A stretch of DNA of 64,000 nt from Rhizaria sp. SCN 62-66 (GCA_001724265.1 MEDY01000007.1:1-64000), one strand, 5' to 3'; counted from the stretch's first letter, positions 1 through 9,991 are shown. The notes: generated from the sequence alone by a model not told the origin. Numbers and translations are program-made.

Positions 1-93
1 TCTGTCCCCGTCACTGTTGAGAACGCCGGCCCTGCCAAGCGCGTCTTCAAGAAGCCCGGCCAGAAGTTCCAGAAGAAGACCACCACCGCGTAA
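1..93 (+). CDS. 3' end of an unidentified gene (partial)
   Basis: The first 30 codons of the window read open in frame 1 and stop at TAA (91-93). The visible C-terminus is basic, rich in lysine, proline and threonine (it contains KRVFKKPGQKFQKK), like the disordered tails of RNA-binding or ribosome-associated proteins. Codon choice is GC-rich at third positions, as in the confirmed genes here, which supports real coding sequence. Nothing in 30 residues identifies a family, so no function is assigned. The next gene starts about 450 bases downstream on the same strand. Confidence 0.6.
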   Translation, partial: SVPVTVENAGPAKRVFKKPGQKFQKKTTTA

Positions 94-546
94 ATGCGTT
101 GGTTGTCATCATCTGCCTCTTCCCACGGAGACTAGTAAACCAAACGAAAATACACCCCAAATTCAAGACGACCACCACACTACATTTTTATCGCTCTCGT
201 CGCCACTGATTTGCATCATCCCGTCGCAACGGAGCCACCATAATCATGCTGGTTCGCGTTTGCGCAGCGTTTAGCTGTTTGCGATTGTGGTGCCGACCAT
301 GTTGCGCGGGCCGAAGCTTAAACTGCATCTGCGAAACGTTGTTAGTTCGCCTCACCCTCGTGATTGGACTCTGAAAGTCAATTGTATAGATTTAATAGCA
401 ACTGCTTTATATCCCTTAAATTGCGTACACCATTCTGTATTCGTTTCGTTGCGCTGTACCTGTCGAGGATTGACCATGCGCCCCAGCCATTCTTCTAACC
501 GCTTCCCTTCCTTCCTGTCATCATTTTGCTCTTCATAGTTGAAGTA
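94..546. other. Intergenic spacer and presumed UMP-CMP kinase promoter
   Basis: About 450 bases lie between the stop of the partial gene and the kinase ATG. Short open frames exist but have neither the GC-rich codon bias nor any recognisable motif. Pyrimidine-rich stretches precede the ATG at 547. I see no clear TATA element or RNA gene. Confidence 0.5.
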
Positions 547-1310
547 ATGTCTGCCAAGGTTCGTATATCTTAATCTAAAATCTTTATTCTACCGTAGATG
601 AAGCTTTAATCCATAAATCTTGTTAATTTTACGTCGAAATACCGTCTTTGTCCAAACCACTCATGCTCTCTTTTTTCATGTGCGTCAACTCACTCTCTGC
701 TACTCCACGTTCCTATGGCCTCACACAGGCTGAGGTTGTGTTCGTTCTCGGTGGCCCCGGTGCTGGCAAGGGCACCATGTGCAACAAGATTGTTGACACC
801 TTCAACTTTGTTCACCTGTCTGCCGGCGACCTCCTCCGCGCCGAGCAGGAGTCTGGTTCTGATAACGCCGCCCTCATCAACTCCTTCATCCGCGACGGCA
901 AGATCGTTCCTGTGGAGATCACCGTCATGCTCATCAAGAACGCTATGGAGCGCGCCATGGCGGCCGAGGAGCCCAAGTCCCGCTTCCTCGTCGACGGCTT
1001 CCCCCGCAACGAGGACAACCTCCAGGGCTGGACCAAGGTCATGGCTGGCTTCGCTGACGTCAAGTTCGTCCTATTCATGGACTGCGACGAGGAGACGATG
1101 GAGAAGCGCTGCCTGGGCCGCGCCGCGGAGCAGAACCGTTCCGACGACAACGTCGAGACGATTCGCAAGCGCTTCCACACGTACGTCGAGTCGACGCGCC
1201 CTATCATCGAGCTCTTCGCCAAGCAGAACCTGGTCAAGGAGATCGACGCGCGCCCCGAGCAGGATGTCGTCTACGCCGCCGTTAAGGCCGCCTTTGCCGA
1301 CTTTGCGTAA
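547..1310 (+). CDS. CMPK1: UMP-CMP kinase (nucleoside monophosphate kinase), two exons
   Basis: Transfers phosphate from ATP to UMP, CMP or dCMP in pyrimidine nucleotide synthesis; normally cytosolic or nuclear. Exons are 547-558 (M-S-A-K only) and 729-1310; the 170-base intron starts gttcgt and ends cacacag. The 197-residue product is the usual family size. Residues 12-20 form the P-loop GGPGAGKGT, followed by the NMP-binding segment HLSAGDLLRAE, DGFPR (about 93-97) and an arginine-rich LID around 135-150. The spliced N-terminus MSAKAEVVFVLGG matches the family pattern, whereas reading back into the intron gives an unrelated leader (from 648), so I chose the spliced start. The short GR(x)nNRSDD lid and the pyrimidine-kinase look favour UMP-CMP kinase over adenylate kinase, although sequence alone cannot fix the preferred nucleotide. 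Confidence 0.9.
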
Positions 1311-1864
1311 GCTCTTTGCGCACTGATTGCGTTTTGCGGATCGCGAATCACCGCGGATCGAAGTCTTATGGAAGTGCCTTAAGGATCGCGACGATGCTTT
1401 GCATGACGCGGTGCTGGACAGGCATGAACACGAGCAGTACGAATACTTCAACTAACCTCAACAAAACTACATGAAATACGAATGATACTATTAATAATCT
1501 CACAAGCTATGAAACAAAATTCCCAAACAACTCTGGTGTGTGTGGAGTTGTGTGGACGTTTCAGGTTGCACACACACACACATCAATACAATGCTATTTT
1601 TAGCAACGAATAATAGTTTTACGTTTGGTTGAGGAGCATGAAAATGAACACAAAATCAGATTCTAAAGTTTATTCACGATTGATACCAACAAATTCACAC
1701 TCATTGTCATGTCGCAGGACAATCATTACGTATGTTAATGCAAGTGCGAGGCTCACTTAGATCACATTAGACGATACAATTTGTTAAACACGTCTAGTTT
1801 CACAGATCTCGCTCTACCTTTTTAAGCAGACTTTCTCTCAATTGTTTTCTTTGCTGTTTGTCCC
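1311..1864. other. Convergent spacer between UMP-CMP kinase and SelO
   Basis: This AT-rich spacer separates the 3' ends of two convergent genes. It contains complementary GT-rich (1534-1545) and CA-rich (1568-1582) microsatellite tracts that could fold back. A TTTATT near 1667 is an AATAAA-type poly(A) signal for the minus-strand SelO gene. No gene is visible. Confidence 0.5.
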
Positions 1865-4800
1865 TTAAGACGAGCACGTCACGCAGATGTCCGCCGCCTC
1901 GGCCGGTGGCAGCTGCGCCAGCTTCCGGCGCCACTCACTCACGCGCTCGCTGAAGCGCGCCGCATCCCAGGCTGGCGCGCTCTGGCCGTCGCCACTGCCA
2001 TTCGCGGTGCTGCTGTAAAACGCGGTAAAGTCTGTGTGCGCGAGCCACGTGCGCTGGGCCTCGGCGTCCCGCTTCATCGCTGCCACCTCGTCCCCTGCCT
2101 CCGCGGCCCAGGCAGCGGCCAGGATGTCGTAGGGGTCCTCGAGCACAAAGGCCAGCGCGTGCACCGACAGGAAGTCGCCCCGCTCCGCGGCCTCGATCGC
2201 CTCCTGCGCGGCCCACGTGCGCAGCGTGAAGGCCGGGTTGTGCCCGCGCTGCGAGCGTCCGCGCGCGAAGGCGATGGCGCGCAGCAGCTGCCGCGCCGCC
2301 ACGGCCGCAGGCGCGCTCGCGGGCAGCACATCGGCCGCCGCCTCCACAGCAGCAGCGTTGCTCGCAAGCAAAGGCGCAAGCGCGAGGGCGTACACAGGAG
2401 AGCGGCTGCGCAGCTTCAGGTAGGCCGCCACCAGCCGCCTGTTGTCCGCGGAATCGGCCAAGAACGCCGCTGAGGCCTGCGCAGCAGCCCCCGGCAGCGC
2501 GCGCACCGCGTCCGCCGCGGCCGCAGGGCCCGCGAGCAGCGCCGTGGCGAGCGCGGCCTCGTCCTTGGCGAGGCGCTCACGGTAACTCTCGAGCCACGCG
2601 GCCCAGAGCTCCGCGTCGCGCTCCCGCTTCTCGGGCCCGGTCAAGTCCTCGGTCCGGTTGTACTCGCCCCACGCGGCCAGCGCGCGCCGCGCCGCCGCGC
2701 CGTGCCCGTGCAGCGCGGTGCGGAACTTGGGATGTTTGCGCACGAGCTGGTCAAACTCCTGCAGCCGCGAGTGCAGGTACGCCTCGCTGTCCTCGGGCCG
2801 CAGCCGGTCGCGTCGCGCGTTGTAGTGCGCCGCGTCCGCGCACAGACGCGCCAGCGCGGCGAGGTCCGCGTCCGCCGCGGGCGCAAGCGCACTGGGGGCC
2901 GTCGCAGCGGCCGTGCCGGCAGCGGGCTCGACAGCAACAGCAGCGCTGAGACTGCTGCTTGGGGCGCTCGCGTCCTTCCTGAGACTGCAGCTCGCGCCAG
3001 CGCCAGCGCCAGCGTCGGCGTTGTCCGCAACGACAGGGGCGGGGGCGGCGAACTCGGCCGCGGCCAGCGCCGCGGAGACAGCAGCGGGCGTCATGCTCGC
3101 GCCGGCCCCCGCCACGTCCGCGGTCCCAGCCTCGGTCTCCGCCTCAGCCTCTGCCTGGCGCAGCAGCGCGCGGTGCGCGTCCGAGACGACGCCGCCGAGA
3201 GCGCGCAGTGCCAGCGTGAAGTCGACGCACGTCTCGTGCATCGTGTACCACAGGCTGTTGGCCAGGCTCTGCGTCGCGCGCTCCTCGTCGCACGAGCACG
3301 TAAACGCGCCGCTGGCGCTGGCGCTGACAGCACTCGCGCCGGCGCCCGCGTCGCTGTTGCCGTCGGCGTTGGCAGGACCCGTGGCCGTGGCGAGCCCGAG
3401 CTTGCCGCGCCACACGTCCAAGAAGGCGCGGCGGTAGGCCTTCTGGAACACCCATGCGACGACGGCGGCGGCCGAGGCGTCGAGAATCGGGCCCGCGGAC
3501 ACTGCCGCAGCCGCCGAAGCGGGCGTGGCAGGCGCAGCAGCCGTGGCAGGCGCAACAGGCGTGGCCGCTGCAGCAGCACCGGCGCCGTCTTCGTCGTCGT
3601 CGCCGGTAACAGCGGGAGCGGCAGCAGGAGCAGGGGCGGCAGAGAGAAGGGCGCGCGCGCTGTCACTGAGAAGAGTGACGGGAAACGGCGTGATTGCAAA
3701 GGTCTCAGCCAGCTTCTCGCAGTTCCACTGGCAGATCTCGCTCTGCCCCTTCCAGTCATAGCGGCCCTCGTGGTCGCTGCCGTTGGGCGTGTGGTTCATG
3801 TTAAAGGCGTCCTGCCAGCCGTAGGGCCCGTAGTCAAGCGTGACGCCCAGCGCGGACATATTGTCCGTGTTGAGCACGCCGTGCGTGAAGCCCACCTTCT
3901 GCCACTGCGCCACCAGCGCCGCCGTGCGCGCCGTCACCTCGAGCAGCCACGCCAAGTACGCGCGCCGCAGCGAGCCCACGGTCACCGCGGAGGCGGCGCC
4001 GCGGGCAGTCGCAGTCGCGCCGTCGGAAGCGAGGTCGCCCGTGAGGTCGGCTGCTAGGTTGAACGCGACGAGCGTGTCAGGGTCCGCGGTGACCGCGAGC
4101 AGCGCGTCGCTAACGCCGTTGGAGGCCGCAGGAACGGCGTCCGAGGCGGGGAGCGGGGCCAGGGCCTTGGCGACCAGCGCAGCGAGCTCGGCGGCCGCGG
4201 CGGCGTCCGCGGCGGCTGCAGCGGCGTCGCCACCGCTGCCGCCGCTGTCGATGACACCGGCGCCGGTCGCGAGCACGGCGCTCACGGTCGCTTCGAACGC
4301 GCCGAGAGAGCCCGCGACAGCGCTGTCGCTCCCGTCGCCAACTGGCGCGGCCAGATGAGGGAAGTGATGCCTGAGCAGGTAGTTGAGCAGCGTCACCACG
4401 ACGGAGCCACCGTCGCGCGCGGCCAGCCGCTGCACCAGCGCGTGCTGGCGCTGCGCCGCGCTGCTCTGCGGAGCATCCAAGGCACCGGGCTCCAAGGCGC
4501 CGGGCTCTGAGGCGGGGCGCACGGGCGTTCCGTCCGCGCTGGGCCCGGCGCGGCCAGTGAGCGCGTCCTTGGGCTTGGCGAGCTCGAAGCTGCCGAAGCG
4601 GATAAACGACTGCGCAAAGCGGGTCAGCACGGCGCAGGGCTCCGCCACGACGTTGCCGCTGTACTGCGCGTCGCGGTAGGCCGCCGTCATGGGCTCGGCG
4701 CCCTCGGCGGAGACGACGAGCGCGGCGGCGCGTGTGGTGGGTACGCCCAGGAAGTGCATCGCCTCGGACGCCAAGAACTCGCGCAAGCTCGACCGCAGCA

Positions 4801-5395
4801 CCTTGCGCCCGTCGGCGTCGCGCGAGTACGGCGTCGGGCCCGCGCCCTTGAGCTGCAGCTCCCACCGCGCGAGCCCGGCGCCGCTGCCGACGAGGGCGGG
4901 CGCGGCGGCTTCGCGGTGAATCCGCGGCTCCTGCGGCAGCGCGGGCGCGAACACGGCAGCAAGCGGGTCTTTCGTCGCTGTTGCGTCTTTGCCGCAGTCG
5001 CCGGCCGCCTGCGAGTGCGCGCCCGCGGCGCCGTCGCGGGGCGCGGGCACGAGGATTTCACCCATGGTCATGGCGGCGCCGTCGCCGAGCTGGCCCGAGA
5101 AGGAGCCGAACTGGTGGCCGCAGTAGCAGTTGGCCGTCCACACGGCGCCGGGCACGGGCGCAGAGCCCGCCAGTTGCGCCGTGGCGCGTGGGGTGGCCAC
5201 GGCGCGTTCCGAGAGGCCCAGCACGCGCAACGCGGGGCCCGAGGCCGCCACCAGGCGCGGGTTCGCCAGCGGCGCGGGCGAGGCGAGCGAGAAGCAGGAG
5301 AAGGGCACAGAGCGGCGCGAGGCCGCCAGCGCCACGGGCGCGGGGTCGCGCGGGAGGCTGCGCAGCGCGCTGTTGTCAAACGGCAGCGCGTCCAT
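1865..5395 (-). CDS. SELENOO: SelO family pseudokinase / protein AMPylase, cysteine form
   Basis: SelO proteins adopt a kinase fold with ATP bound in flipped orientation and transfer AMP to protein substrates; eukaryotic members are usually mitochondrial and redox linked. The single-exon 1176-residue product carries YCGHQFG (91-97), GQLGDG (101-106), QLKGAGPTPYSR (about 181-192, with the conserved lysine), REFLASEAMHFLG, HGVLNTDN (about 504-511) and the metal-binding DYGP (about 520), then the C-terminal GHNPAFTLR block. Bacterial members are near 480-500 residues and animal ones about 670; the excess here is Ala-rich low-complexity insertions between conserved blocks. It ends C-V-T-C-S-S then TAA: Cys1174 sits third from the end, the selenocysteine position in animal SelO, so this is a natural Cys form with a CxxC pair. 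No mitochondrial presequence is obvious. Confidence 0.93.
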   Translation of the reverse strand: MDALPFDNSALRSLPRDPAPVALAASRRSVPFSCFSLASPAPLANPRLVAASGPALRVLGLSERAVATPRATAQLAGSAPVPGAVWTANCYCGHQFGSFSGQLGDGAAMTMGEILVPAPRDGAAGAHSQAAGDCGKDATATKDPLAAVFAPALPQEPRIHREAAAPALVGSGAGLARWELQLKGAGPTPYSRDADGRKVLRSSLREFLASEAMHFLGVPTTRAAALVVSAEGAEPMTAAYRDAQYSGNVVAEPCAVLTRFAQSFIRFGSFELAKPKDALTGRAGPSADGTPVRPASEPGALEPGALDAPQSSAAQRQHALVQRLAARDGGSVVVTLLNYLLRHHFPHLAAPVGDGSDSAVAGSLGAFEATVSAVLATGAGVIDSGGSGGDAAAAAADAAAAAELAALVAKALAPLPASDAVPAASNGVSDALLAVTADPDTLVAFNLAADLTGDLASDGATATARGAASAVTVGSLRRAYLAWLLEVTARTAALVAQWQKVGFTHGVLNTDNMSALGVTLDYGPYGWQDAFNMNHTPNGSDHEGRYDWKGQSEICQWNCEKLAETFAITPFPVTLLSDSARALLSAAPAPAAAPAVTGDDDEDGAGAAAAATPVAPATAAAPATPASAAAAVSAGPILDASAAAVVAWVFQKAYRRAFLDVWRGKLGLATATGPANADGNSDAGAGASAVSASASGAFTCSCDEERATQSLANSLWYTMHETCVDFTLALRALGGVVSDAHRALLRQAEAEAETEAGTADVAGAGASMTPAAVSAALAAAEFAAPAPVVADNADAGAGAGASCSLRKDASAPSSSLSAAVAVEPAAGTAAATAPSALAPAADADLAALARLCADAAHYNARRDRLRPEDSEAYLHSRLQEFDQLVRKHPKFRTALHGHGAAARRALAAWGEYNRTEDLTGPEKRERDAELWAAWLESYRERLAKDEAALATALLAGPAAAADAVRALPGAAAQASAAFLADSADNRRLVAAYLKLRSRSPVYALALAPLLASNAAAVEAAADVLPASAPAAVAARQLLRAIAFARGRSQRGHNPAFTLRTWAAQEAIEAAERGDFLSVHALAFVLEDPYDILAAAWAAEAGDEVAAMKRDAEAQRTWLAHTDFTAFYSSTANGSGDGQSAPAWDAARFSERVSEWRRKLAQLPPAEAADICVTCSS

Positions 5396-6663
5396 CGTCA
5401 GCTATAGCAGCTAGTGTTGTGCGGGCGCAGCTGACGCGGAGGAGGCAAGCGCGCGCGAGGAGTCGCGAAGGAGGAGGTGCGGGATGCGGGCTGTGGGAGC
5501 CGCAGAGAGCTTGTAAAGGCGAGCGAGGTATATGACGAACACGTGCGTTACTCCCGGTGATGGGGGCTAAGAATGGACGGTCAGCGTTCGGTATGAGAGA
5601 TCGCGTTCGGAGGATGCTATCGGAGATTAGGATCAGGGAGGAATATCGCACTGTTAAGTCAGCGTTTACTGGTCTTTTGAAGTGAATAACACATATCATA
5701 TCAATTTCACGCGGGTTTCTCACCCAGCAACGTGTTATCACAATGAATTGAGGAGTATATGCGACATATATCGCGCAAACAGCGATTGAGTCGCACAAAA
5801 GGATTCGGGAGGGACATAACGGCGCCTGAATTCTGGTATTAGCAGCGTGGTTGAGAGACAACGCAAAATATAAAGCACGTGGAAATGCACCCGTTAGGTT
5901 AGAAAAACAGATTAAAGGACAAACGACGATCAGTTGATCGCGTACTAGCATCGGATTGATCGACCACAAAAAAAAAGAAGATGAAAGGAAGGTGTGCACA
6001 GGGCCGAAAAAAGCTTGCATTCAGCAGCCACACCGGCCAAGTGTAATAATCCCGCGATAGCACAGCTGTTTACATTTAGAAGAAGATTTGCTCCTAAGAA
6101 TTACACAAATTGGCACCGTAAACACGTAGAGAACTTTGTTACGAATTAGTTTAAAGCGATTTCGAGCGAGGACAGAACGAGTTGTGTGAATTCGGGGTCT
6201 AAGGGGGAGGCGACACCCTTAGAGAGTTGGATAGGAGGTTGGGGCCCTTTCTTTGACCTTTTGTTTTACCTTTAGAAGTCGCTCTTGGGAATCAAAGATG
6301 TGTTCGTGGCGCTGGAACGAGTCTTTTGAGCTTGTGTTTCTTTTCTATCCTTCCAATTGGCGTCATTGTGAGGCGTAGGGCGCCTTTTTTCGCTGTGCCA
6401 ACCGGGTCGACGACGCCCCCTCGCGTCGTCGGCCTCTTTGGCGGCTCTTTACCTGGCGTATTATTGCACCAAAGTAAATTTCTGTTCGATGCCCGCTTGT
6501 GACACTTTCTTGACAACCTTAGCTCTACATGAAAATTGACACAAGCTTATTCAACACGCCTCTTCATCCTTTTGTCTCCTTCTCCCCACCCCCCTCACCC
6601 CCCCGCCCACCCTCGTCACCCTCTTGACACGTCTCTTTTTTCATCTTTCACAGTGTGTGTAGG
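5396..6663. other. Divergent spacer between SelO and the first cathepsin gene
   Basis: About 1.27 kb lie between the start codons of two divergent genes. The right half (6190-6440) holds strong hairpins, described among the findings, and a pyrimidine-rich tract (6550-6653) ending in cacag, which may be a 5'UTR intron acceptor. A frame of about 214 codons on the minus strand (5376-6020) has AT-rich codons and no motif. I see no protein gene here. Confidence 0.5.
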
Positions 6664-7680
6664 ATGCGCCTTGTGCTCGCCTTCTTCTGCTTCGCCGCTG
6701 TTGCGTTCGCTGCCGCCGAGTCTACGACTGCTGAGGCCGAGCTCACTCCCAAGGAGCTCGCGACCATGTTCACGCAGTTCCTGACTAAGTTCAAGCGCAG
6801 CTACAGTGCGTCCACTTTCGCCAAGAAGCTCGCGACCTTCTCCGCCAACGTCAAGAAGACCGTGTCCCTCAACGCTGCGAAGCTCAAGGCTTCCTTCGGT
6901 GTCACCAAGTTCGCCGACCTCAGTACTACTGAGTTCAAGGCCTACATGGGTGCTCGCCCCCCGTCTGCCCGCTCCTTCATTGAGGCTGGCATGACCACCG
7001 ACGTCGAGGCAGAGGCCCTTACTGAGGCTACCATCGAGTCGTTCAGCACCGGCTTCGACTGGTCCTCCAAGAACCTCCTTAAGGACCCCCGCTACCAGGG
7101 TGGCTGCGGCTCCTGCTGGTCCTTCGCCACTGCCCGTGTGATTGAGGCCGCCTCCGCCATCAAGGGCGGCAGCAACGCCTACGTCTCCACCCAGGCCATG
7201 GTCGACTGCGCCAACGGCACCCCCTGCGGCGGCTGCAACGGTGGCTACATCACCTGCGCCACCGACTACTCCAAGACCACTGGCTACTTCTCCGAGACCG
7301 ACAAGCCCTACGCTTCCAAGAAGAACACCTGCGACGTCTCCAAGCTCACCCCCGCTGGCAAGGTCAAGTCCCTCAACATGGTCCGTGCCACCGACAACGA
7401 CTTCATCACCGGCATCAAGGCCTCCCCCCTCTTCGTCACCGTCGACGCCACCCCCCTCCAGCTCTACAAGGCTGGTATCATCACCGCTGCTGCCAACTGC
7501 TCCAGCACCATCAACCACGCTGTCGTCGCCACCGGCTTCGGCAACGCTGATGGCTCCAACTACTACAACATTGCCAACTCCTGGGGCAAGGATTGGGGAG
7601 AGGCTGGTCACTTCCGCATCTCTAGTGGCAACACCTGCGGTTTGTTTAGCTATCCCGGCTACTACGTTACCCTCGCGTAA
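6664..7680 (+). CDS. Papain-family (C1A) cathepsin-L-like cysteine protease, intronless
   Basis: A secretory or lysosomal endopeptidase made as a preproenzyme. I start at ATG 6664 because it opens directly into a signal peptide (MRLVLAFFCFAAVAFAAA); the upstream in-frame codon is GTG. The 338-residue product has a propeptide of the I29 inhibitor type (about 30-95, FTQFLTKFKRSYS), then the mature domain with Gln145 and Cys151 in QGGCGSCWSF, the CGGCNGG block near 188-194, His285 in NHAVVATGFG and Asn305 in NSWGKDWG. All catalytic positions are present, so it should be active. The paralogue at 9992-11487 faces it and has two introns; this copy has none, and both begin just after a TGTGTGT run. 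A decayed inverted copy of this gene's 3' end lies at 8812-9190. Confidence 0.95.
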   Translation: MRLVLAFFCFAAVAFAAAESTTAEAELTPKELATMFTQFLTKFKRSYSASTFAKKLATFSANVKKTVSLNAAKLKASFGVTKFADLSTTEFKAYMGARPPSARSFIEAGMTTDVEAEALTEATIESFSTGFDWSSKNLLKDPRYQGGCGSCWSFATARVIEAASAIKGGSNAYVSTQAMVDCANGTPCGGCNGGYITCATDYSKTTGYFSETDKPYASKKNTCDVSKLTPAGKVKSLNMVRATDNDFITGIKASPLFVTVDATPLQLYKAGIITAAANCSSTINHAVVATGFGNADGSNYYNIANSWGKDWGEAGHFRISSGNTCGLFSYPGYYVTLA

Positions 7681-8434
7681 GCGTGCAGCGTGACGATGTA
7701 GCAGCTGCCCACTGCACTTCTCTAATGGCGCGTTACAAACGTTGTAAACGCTTTTGATGTTGTTGCGAGTGGCTGTCGTGTACTGTGGCTGCGTTGAGCA
7801 GAAGACAACCCCCACATCATCCCTGTCTGCTGTGTGCTTTGCGTTGTGTGCATGTCACTTCTCGTCCCGCGCACAACGGCGCATGTAATCCGTGACATTG
7901 ATGGGCGATGCTGTTGATGATAAACAAGCATGAAACTTTGTGTTTTTGCGTGCTTTTTCACAAGAATACACAATTTAATTGCTCTCGAGTTTATACATTC
8001 AGCACTGTAGCATTACTATCACAGGTACCTACTTGTGTGCACTCCATTCAGTTCTCTTCTCTGTTTGATTGCCTCTCTTTCACTCGTTTGTACAGAAACA
8101 CATCGCACTGATTTTGTCCTCCAGATGTCTCGGCGTGTCTCTTTGCATGTCTCATCTATGTTCAGTTGTTGTGACCATATAACTCTCTCGAATGCGCTCA
8201 AAAACGCATGCGCTCCACCATAATTAGTGCTACATTCTATTTGATTGCGCACAGTATGGACGACTTTTCATTTGTCTGTTGGTTGGAGTCACATTGGCTG
8301 CTCTTTGCCTGAAGAAAGCTTCTTTCTCTTTCGCTTGTTGTTTGCCTTTGCTCGTTCGATTTTAAAGGAAAAATATTCGCTATACACATCAGTTGTATTT
8401 GCACAATGCACTCCATTTACTTGTTTGTTGTGGT

Positions 8435-8505
8435 ATGCGTCTACGAATGTTTTCATGCTGCACTATTGAAATGCGTCTAAGAATGTTTTCATGCTGATTG
8501 AAATG
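8435..8505. repeat. Tandem repeat, two copies of a roughly 26-36 base unit
   Basis: The 26-base unit starting ATGCGTCTACGAATG occurs at 8435-8460 and 8471-8496 with one mismatch. The following ATTGAAATG is also repeated (8465-8473 and 8497-8505), so the original duplicated unit was longer and the second copy lost four bases. It sits in non-coding spacer. Confidence 0.85.
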
Positions 8506-8811
8506 ATAATTCCTGATACGATTATAAGTTAGTAGAGTCACCAGTAATTGAAACGTCAAGTTGCAGCAGTTACCAAAAAGAGCATCTTCCCTTAGGTATC
8601 TTCCCTTGGCTGCAACAACCATGGAGCTGCGACATGTTAGAGCTGATGATTGATGAAAATTGAAACCGTCCAAGAGCGTGCGTATTTTTTTAGGCACTGC
8701 TCAAACACACTGGAAACACACATGCCGACACAACCTGCTACATCGCCCGATAATGTGTACACACTTGGACGGTTTCAAACACTCCGAGAAAAGTCGTGGG
8801 ATTGTATTTTC

Positions 8812-9190
8812 TGATGAACGTGCACGCAAAACACGAAATTTCCTGTTTATTGATCTGGTTCATCATCAATGTCGCGGACAACAACTACGTACACGTTGTG
8901 CGCGGCATCAATATTTATCTATGTATATAGTACGGTATATATAAGCTTACAACAGTGTATATTAATATTAATATGACATGAAGTGACAGAGAGTTGTCTT
9001 CTGCTCAACGCAGCCATAATACACGGCAGCCACTCGCAACAACATCAACAGCGTTTACAACGCGCCGTCAGAGAAGTTCAGTGGTGGGTAGATGCTACAT
9101 TGTCACGCGGCACGCATACGCAAGGGTAATGTAGTAGCCGGGCCAGCTAAACAAACCGCAGGTGTTGCCAATAGAGATGCGGAACTGAAC
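8812..9190 (-). repeat. Inverted duplication of the 3' end and 3' flank of the first cathepsin gene
   Basis: Read on the minus strand, 8993-9190 closely matches 7611-7809 (last codons, stop region and about 130 bases of 3' flank), with short gaps. A weaker match continues between 8812-8880 and 7887-7955, sharing blocks such as GACATTGATG and TTTGCGTGC. The two arms point in opposite directions about 0.9-1.2 kb apart, so a transcript crossing both could form a long hairpin. Confidence 0.9.
9095..9184 (-). pseudogene. Cathepsin C-terminal fragment (relic or orphan terminal exon)
   Basis: The minus strand encodes FRISIGNTCGLFSWPGYYITLA, the last 22 residues of the first cathepsin with a few substitutions. 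The original TAA has become TAT, so the frame runs on for seven codons to a TAG. No catalytic block is found upstream. The fragment begins just after ttcag, so it could be read as a terminal exon; the first paralogue, however, has similar bases (gtcac) at the same place, which suggests a duplication breakpoint. It also lies downstream of the second cathepsin gene on the same strand and could in principle serve as an alternative last exon. Confidence 0.75.
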
Positions 9191-9991
9191 ATAAACCAAT
9201 GTAACTGAGGAACGCAGACACTGAAGAGACACAGCAATTGTTACATTGATTGTCATTTGCAGTAAAGGCAAGCAAAGCGAAAGAGAAAGAAGTTTCATGC
9301 CCCGTATCAGTGCATACCAAATTTAATTGTGTATAGCGAGTATTTTCCGAACAGGATACCTGTATCATTCGAGAATGAAAGTATCTGTGTGCACATTGGT
9401 GGCGGCAAGGCGAACGAATCACGTCATGACACACAAAGAGGCTCGCTTGCAGGAACAAACACAGCACTGGTTTTGAGACCTGAGGTGTGTCCTTTCAAAT
9501 ATCGAACGAGAGTGTGCGTCTCAAGAGAGAACAGCTACAAATATATAGCAGTAATAATCATAGTAAGATGGATGTGTGATGATACATAATTATCAATAAA
9601 GCAAACAAAGGGAACGACGAAGCTGAAACAGCATAGTCGAAGTCAACAGAGCAGGCAAGCAGGCGTGCGTGATAAGTGTTGTGCTTTGTTCAAGTGAAAA
9701 CATGAGATAAAGAAGGCGATGAAAGATAGCCTTTGAAAACACACAAAGTTTACAATGTACTAACAAGACAAGCGTAGGTGTCATCTACGAGTAATACAAA
9801 AGACGTGTTCGACGGAAGGTCAGCGGCAGACTGAGTGATGAAAAACAAAACAAGAAGACAAACGAGGTGTCATCGCAAAAACAGCGCCATGGCGTCAGGA
9901 ACAAATCCATGTCGCAACAGGGCGTGACTGAGCGCAGCCATTACAACGCAGCCATCACACCGCAGCGCGCGCGGCGACTGTCCCGGTTTGT

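Larger units (their letters stand above)
7681..9991. other. Spacer between two convergent cathepsin genes, repeat-rich
   Basis: This 2.3 kb AT-rich spacer lies between the stop codons of the two cathepsin genes. It contains the inverted duplication of the first gene's 3' end (listed separately), a tandem repeat at 8435-8496 and a 15-base perfect inverted repeat (8660-8674 with 8764-8778). From about 9200 to 9991 I see no coding bias, RNA gene or repeat. Confidence 0.6.

Noticed and set aside
648-728. Unspliced N-terminus for UMP-CMP kinase from 648
   Set aside because: The leader lies in the intron, and the spliced start from 547 gives the conserved family N-terminus.
5376-6020. A 214-codon minus-strand frame in the SelO upstream region
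   Set aside because: Codons are AT-rich and unlike the genes here, no motif is seen, and it overlaps the SelO start.
6616-7815. A 399-codon open frame on the strand opposite the first cathepsin
   Set aside because: It is the Gly/Val/Leu-rich shadow produced by GC-rich third positions of a gene with all catalytic motifs on the other strand.
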